From: Echinostoma caproni
Lineage: Eukaryota; Platyhelminthes; Trematoda; Plagiorchiida; Echinostomatidae
NCBI GenBank assembly: GCA_900618425.1
Contig: UZAN01039730.1
Coordinates: 1 to 64,000, forward strand
DNA: 64,000 bases
Direction of reading: 5' to 3'
Made by a program: the position numbers and the translations under genes. Within the stretch, counting starts at the first letter, position 1. Each line of letters starts with the position of its first letter. Shown piece by piece: positions 58,606-64,000 of this stretch. The notes beneath the pieces were generated by a model, which saw only the letters and a list, made by a program, of their open reading frames with translations, did not search any database and was not told the DNA's origin.

Positions 58606-59446
58606 GTAAGGCAAGGTTACTAAACGACACAATCTAGAGAATTCTCTCAGAGAGAGTATAATTTTTCAACATGATTTAACTGGAACGTTCAATCTAATCG
58701 CTCTAATATTCTGATACCAAACTGAAATCAAGTGACCTTGTTCCGCGTTCCTCCAAGCACACAGGCATTGGTGTTCGAATGATGAGCTATCAACAACAAA
58801 ATACCGGAATACTCAAACACGTTTCATAGACTGAGATCTCAGTGTAAATGATATCCTTACGTCATCCACAATTATCCACCAAACGCCAACAACTTTATAT
58901 TGCGCAACAGCTTCGGCTAAACATGAACACGAAAAACAAAATAAATTCTTTACCAATTCACAGAGAGGAAGCCGGTCACGTGTGTCAAAAAGTCGGTTCT
59001 TCAGGAAATGCTCTCGATATATTTTCTCTGGTCCACTGGGCACGAATCACATTTGGGAAGGGAATCACAGGCGTTTATGTATAACCATGAACCAATCAGA
59101 TTGTTCGACGAACAAAATTAAAGTCTCACACGGACCAATCATAAAAACACAATTGACGCAGTAAAACAAACAATCACTTCAAACAACACTTTCCAGCACA
59201 ACGTGTGTCTGTGTAATTCTGATACGGACGTGATACAACAGTGTTTCAGTATGAGTCTCGCATCTGTGATGTCCATGGAGGAAAGCAAGCCATAATTCTC
59301 ATTCCCGGATTAGTAAACTCCTCACCACATATATTGGTACCTTTCTGTCCCGTATAATATCCGTTATTCATGATTTATAAAGAAATCATTTAAACTGAAG
59401 AATCCCGGATACCTTTGTTGGACTGGACAAACAGCTTGGTCTTCAG

Positions 59447-59555
59447 TGGATCTCTTGATACAAACCTCTTTTTGATATCGTTTGAACTACACTTTGATGT
59501 CACTGAATATTATCATTACAGTGCAGACTGCTCCATTATTGTCGGAAAAATCCCT
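59447..59555 (+). CDS. Putative internal exon, protein not recognised
   Basis: The acceptor is CAGCTTGGTCTTCAG; the block is open in phase 2 in, phase 0 out, ending at CCCT|GTAAAA. The peptide (SLDTNLFLISFELHFDVTEY, then YHYSADCSIIVGKIP) looks coding. An alternative acceptor (ATTATCATTACAG) lies inside the block. Confidence 0.35.
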
Positions 59556-59860
59556 GTAAAATGTGTATTCTTGGAATTATACCTGCGAAGTCAGTCAACA
59601 TGCTTTCAGTTTCTCTCAGCTTTCCTCTGACACGAAGAACTATGGTCACTAAGTGTTCATTATATCTATTTTACTGGGTTTCTTCATGTTATATTGTTTT
59701 TTAGCTTCGTTTTCCTAATGTGCGGATTATCGCCTCACTACTCCTTATATATTGTTACAAATCTCTTGAATATTGTTTCCGTCCTCTTCCAAAAACTTAC
59801 AAACCCATAACTCTTTCTACAGCAAGTTAAGAGCTCACTTTTGTCTTGCAGTAATGTACC

Positions 59861-59953
59861 TGTTAAATCCAAATGACTATTCAGGCCAACGTTGAGTGAC
59901 GCGCAACCTCAGAAGCCAAGTCCAAGTGTTTTAGAGGTTTATTCGGCTCCAAC
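59861..59953. repeat. LTR-like direct repeat, left copy
   Basis: 93 bases starting TGTTAAA, matching 62,398-62,490 at about 92% (seven differences counted by eye). It brackets the BEL/Pao coding remnants and starts with TG as retroelement LTRs do. The repeat may be only the conserved part of a longer LTR. Confidence 0.75.
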
Positions 59954-59978
59954 AATAGCGGATAAGTATGCGGTACTG

Positions 59979-59980
<2 letters not shown>

Positions 59981-60017
<37 letters not shown>
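59981..60017. repeat. (TA)n microsatellite after the left LTR-like repeat
   Basis: About 18 TA units beginning 28 bases after the shared LTR block. Confidence 0.95.
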
Positions 60018-60022
<5 letters not shown>

Positions 60023-60630
60023 TAAAACACCCCTCAAATCGTGGCGTTCCCAGGGGTATGCCTAAACCGGAAAAATAAACAGTGCCAATCGAGAACCAAG
60101 ATGCAAACTCCGTCAAACGAACAGGCGATAAGTGAAATAACTTCAAAGCGCACATGGGACAGGGCGATACGTGGGTGAGACAGAGGACCAACCTGAATAA
60201 GATTAGGCAACTCCATACGATAGTAATAGGACAGAGTGAGTCAGACCATATCAGGGTCAGGGACAACAATCATGAGTAAGAGAGGGGGCGGGGGAAACAA
60301 GTATGGTGGGCGAATAAAGAAACAGAACGGAGGAAAAATGCATGTCTGATGATCGATAATACGTGCGGGTCAAGACAATGACACTGGAGGGATAGGTGAC
60401 TAGACAGACTGTTGGGATGGATCGTGTGGAGGGCGGCAAACAGATTCAACACGGCCTCCCCAAAGCCAACACGGCTTTACCGCTCCGCTCTTTACTGCGC
60501 TCCATGGGCTCAACTCCAAACGAAAACGGTACTATTTACCCTTGCCACAATCGCCGGTGCTAAACACAGGTACGCCCTACTGACGAACGGTGTGCCTAAT
60601 TCTGGTCCTCACTTTGCAGGCAGAGCGTTC
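60018..60630. other. Non-coding, GC-richer segment inside the BEL/Pao element
   Basis: This lies between the (TA)n tract and the pol remnant, where an integrase region would be expected. I see no integrase signature (HHCC or DDE) in it. It may be an unrelated insertion or a non-coding remnant. Confidence 0.4.
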
Positions 60631-62290
60631 TAAGTTGTCGGTTCAAGTGTTCTCGCTTCCCTCTCGCTTGCAACGTTGGTAAATTGTTCCGTATCCAATG
60701 TCGCCACAGTTTGTTGCTCACGAACGCCTTGGCGCAACCAAGTTGTCTGCCACGGGTCAAGGAGTAGCGGCCTGATATATGTTGGAAGATAGAGTTTACT
60801 CAAAGCGGAATAATGCCGAACTAATCGATACTTGCCGATTATCTTCTTGAGAAAGGCTTTGAATGTGGTAAACTATGCAACAGCTCGTTTCAATCTTGTC
60901 CAGGATGAACAATAGGTAATTAGTTTATCCATGAGAAAGGCAGATGTGACAAGAGCATCAATAACCCGATCATGTCTAGCCTGGAGACAAAACGGCTGAT
61001 TACCTAATATCTGAGTTTTGCGCGTGGGTCCAAGGTCTTCAGATTTGTACAGATATTCTGGGCCTTTGATCCACCTTCGTAGTCGTTTGTTTTGGTTTCC
61101 ATCCAATCCTCGGGATGCCACTTCAACTGGATTATCACTCGTAGGGACACGGCTCCATTGCTCAAAGGTGGTATGCTCAAGAATAAAGGCAATGCGATTA
61201 GTTACAAAGGTTTTAAATCTCGTTTTTGTCTTGTTTGAGTAGCGAAGAGCATTCACGAAGTTTGTCCATAGATAGACCGCACCTATGCAGATCCTGAGTT
61301 CTTCCACTATATGTCGCAGTAGTCTCACCAACATCATCGCAGCTTGCAGGTGCGGTATCGCAACTGCTTTTAAAGGGACCACCCTAGATTTCCCCATCAC
61401 GAAGAAGCAATACTTCGCTGACAGTTTCCTGACGAAGATATGCTACCGACGCGTAACCGACTTCTGATGCATCCGAGGACAAATGCAACGACGATTTGGT
61501 ATACTTAGAAGCAGGTGCGTTCATGTATCGTGAGATGAGAAGAGTCTCGATCAATCGAATTTTCGATTGCCATTTCTTCCAGGCTGACTCATTTGACTCG
61601 TCTACTACTTCCTCCCCTCCATTTGTGCTTAGGTAGAGTTTCTGTAGTAAACGCTTTGGAGGTAGCAATCACGAAGCCCTAAATCCGATGGGATCATACA
61701 ACGAGGCGGTGATAACTTCGTTGGACCTGTTTAGAACTTCAGGCTCTCTTTGTAAACGACCTCGAAGGTAGTACAGTCTTCTCTCAGTCGACTGCCGGTT
61801 GTCTGGTAGGTCAGTCCACTATCGCTGCCAGCGTAATTGAAGTTGCTTGTGCTCCTCAACGAGTATTACAGATTAGCGAGATATTTCCACAGACCGTTTA
61901 TCCTCCAGCGAGAGAGAGACTCCGTTATGTTGGTCTGCCGGCAAAAGGTTGATGTAATCCTTAACATGTTCTAATCGTTCCATGACTTCATCTGCAGAGT
62001 CGTTACCTCTTCCGATAGAATGCTCTTTTTCGTCCAACGCCGCATTCTCCAAATCCAACTATTTTTGCCTAATCCCCAATTTCCTCATTTCTATCGCAAG
62101 TTGTTCCCATCCTATCTGACTTCTTCTGCTACATCTAGATGAACTGCTACAGGAAATAGCACTGCCTGCACCTTTATTCCCTTTAGCCGTGCCAAACAAA
62201 GGAGTACGGGAAGAAATCTTCTTACCCAAATGTTCATCCAGCGTTGGTGAGTGACTAATCGCATCTTCGTCCAGGAGAGTTTTGTCACGA
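60630..62290 (-). mobile_element. BEL/Pao LTR retrotransposon, internally deleted, degenerate
   Basis: One minus-strand frame carries several parts, broken by single stops. A Gag-like N-terminal helix (IGWEQLAIEMRKLG, then ADEVMERLEHVKDYINLLP) comes first. Pol text follows: SLSLEDKRSVEIS, LPDNRQSTERRLYYLRGRLQ and REPEVLNRSNEVIT. This passes directly into ASLYDPIGF, then AWKKWQSKIRL, LHLSSDASEVGYASVAYLRQ and the RNase H region (KSRVVPLKAVAIPHLQAAM, YLWTNFVNALRYSN, RVPTSDNPVEVASRGLDG). It fades at about 60,640. The polymerase catalytic core and integrase are missing, so it is non-autonomous. Confidence 0.88.
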
Positions 62291-62397
62291 CCAAAATAAT
62301 CTAACGTCCGCGGTTTACTTCATGCTATTGGCATCATGTTCTTTCCGGTTCCGGGTAATAAATCAAAACGAGCCCAAGGGAAAATGGATTTGAGTAC

Positions 62398-62490
62398 TGT
62401 TAAACCCAAATGACTATCCAGGCCAACGTTGAGTGACACGGAACCTCAGAAGCCAAATCCAAGTGTCCTAGAGGTTTATTCGGCTCCAAC
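62398..62490. repeat. LTR-like direct repeat, right copy
   Basis: The partner of 59,861-59,953. Being upstream on the element's minus-strand orientation, it is the 5' LTR. The 30 bases after it (62,494-62,523) are the inverted counterpart of those after the left copy. Confidence 0.75.
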
Positions 62491-63180
62491 AGGATTTACA
62501 GTATCGTATATTTATTCGCTATTATTGTTGAAGATCGTTGTATCACGCACTGTCGACGTGGTACATATAAATCCATATATATATTGTTCCGAAGTTCAAA
62601 GCGCAGGGAGAGGATATGCACTAATAATGAGCTCTAAGGCCGCAGAATCTCGATTTTAGCGCTTATTGAGTGTATGGTTGACTGGATGAACTGATGATTA
62701 TGCGTGAAGACGAATTCTACGCGATTGTCAGTTCAAATAAACACAACCTATCACACACAACTACTCAAAAATAACTGCGAAATAAATGCAACTACATCAA
62801 TCGATTTTTCGGCAAACAGCAGGAGCAATCAGTGAAAAGTCCAGTGAATTCACTGTATCACAAACATCCCTTTCTATGTGATTCACTAGCCAAATGTGCG
62901 TCTTCAACAGAGCTCTCAACAATAACAGTTAACTGTTATAATTGGGTAAAATGTAGCATAATATAGTGTTTGATACTACAAATTATGGATAAACACCTAT
63001 TGACGAAAAGTGAATGCATACTACGCAATACAAGACAATTTCATCAAGATCCGTTGACCTATGTTTATCCTTTGATCGTGCAAATAAAACAAGTGAAAAC
63101 CAGTTTCGCTGACCATCCTACGTAACTCATCCAGTGTGCCATATATTTGACAATCACCAAAACGTAATTCTTACTCTTAG

Positions 63181-63343
63181 GCACATTGCCGAAATTTATT
63201 TGGAGGGTCTGCGTTACCCTGTGTCAATTACCCTAAACCAGGACCTATCACAATCACCTGCTCAAATTTGTTCAAATGTCTTCCTTAATGATAACTCCAG
63301 TTTGAAAATTCCACTTGGTCGCCCAACGGTACTTCCCAAGTGA
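63181..63343 (+). CDS. Putative 3'-terminal exon, protein not recognised
   Basis: A strong acceptor (GTAATTCTTACTCTTAG) leads in phase 2 into 53 codons ending in TGA at 63,343, with AATAAA at 63,414-63,419, 71 bases later. The peptide (HIAEIYLEGLRYPVSITLNQ, then DLSQSPAQICSNVFLNDNSS) looks coding. It could end a plus-strand gene containing the candidates at 58,486 and 59,447, with the BEL/Pao element in an intron. Confidence 0.4.
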
Positions 63344-63413
63344 GAGAAAAAAGTCCTTCGAATCACTTAGTCTACACTAAAACTAGCAAAAACCATTTTG
63401 TTCAATATACAAT

Positions 63414-63419
63414 AATAAA
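63414..63419 (+). terminator. Possible polyadenylation signal AATAAA
   Basis: A canonical hexamer 71 bases beyond the stop of the terminal-exon candidate at 63,181-63,343. Confidence 0.35.
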
Positions 63420-64000
63420 AATGTAGCCAGCCAAAAACAGTTTGTATTTTAGCCAACAAAGAAAGGGAACAATATCTTATCGGCGTGCGATAAATCGGTT
63501 TGTATGCAGCTCATATGAGACAAATATGCATTGCTTTGACTAGGTGCTCCATGAAAAAGTGGATTTGATGCACAATATAACCGAACGACAGGGGCTGATT
63601 AATAAACACAAGAAAACAGAAACAGCTATGAAATATTCCTCAGTTATCCCCCCCCCCTTCCCAGCCACTTTCCCGCGGAGAACAACATTTTTGAAATGTA
63701 CGGTTCTGTTGCGTGACCTCTTCCAAAGGCCCTGTACTTTGTTGGACCACAAAACAAGTATGCTTATCATCTCATAAAGAAGCGTACAAATGTAGTTTTT
63801 ATACATCTGATCCTTCACTTATCGACCCAAAATCTAAAACCTAACGGATATTTAACTAAAACCAGGGCGGATTAAATTGGTACACACTTGTAGTAGATAG
63901 CTAATGAAACCAAACCAACTCCTTTTTGGCTTTGTTCGGATAAAATGGATCTTGCAAACCATGAGCTGTGGAAAGGTTTTCTTTGTAATTCATTCTATGA

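Noticed and set aside
1..64000. CRISPR arrays, operons, bacterial promoters, rRNA genes and intact tRNA genes
   Set aside because: None seen. The window has the character of animal nuclear DNA, and the only tRNA-like sequences are SINE heads.

Overview
This window looks like a piece of an AT-rich animal genome assembly made mostly of introns, intergenic DNA and old transposable elements. It does not look bacterial: there are no long dense ORFs, operons or rRNA genes. Five repeat classes occur together: Penelope-like elements with GIY-YIG endonucleases, CR1/Jockey-type and other non-LTR retrotransposons, a BEL/Pao LTR element, tRNA-derived SINEs, and hammerhead-ribozyme retroelements resembling the Schistosoma Sm-alpha type. 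This mix points to a flatworm, probably a digenean trematode; that is an inference.

Layout. At 0.2-0.9 kb there are tRNA-derived SINE copies, two of them head to head around an ambiguous base in a large imperfect palindrome. At 7.6-10 kb lie decayed minus-strand ORFs and a Penelope-like reverse transcriptase. An assembly gap covers 11,973-12,697. A CR1/Jockey-like LINE (endonuclease plus reverse transcriptase) runs from 19.4 to 22.1 kb. A minus-strand Penelope-like element at 25.6-27.6 kb is interrupted by plus-strand DNA carrying a tRNA-like promoter followed by a nearly complete type I hammerhead ribozyme. Four more Penelope-like fragments lie at 31.9-38.0 kb, two of them back to back across an 8-N gap and one with a decayed hammerhead 3' of its endonuclease. 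A second LINE fragment is at 36.8-37.6 kb. Two related hammerhead-like motifs next to (TA)n tracts lie at 14.1 and 40.1 kb. An internally deleted BEL/Pao element with two LTR-like repeats occupies 59.9-62.5 kb.

Host coding content is sparse and uncertain. I list short open blocks bounded by plausible splice signals, mostly on the plus strand. A chain at 47.5-53.5 kb (47,483; 50,207; 51,035; 53,319) is phase-compatible and ends in a stop overlapping AATAAA. I recognise no protein family in any of them. Similar-looking blocks occur on both strands, so chance ORFs are a real alternative, and confidence is kept low to moderate.

The most interesting theme is the coexistence of hammerhead-ribozyme retroelements (at least four ribozyme-like motifs in two or three families) with many Penelope-like fragments, which are the proposed mobilisers of such elements.
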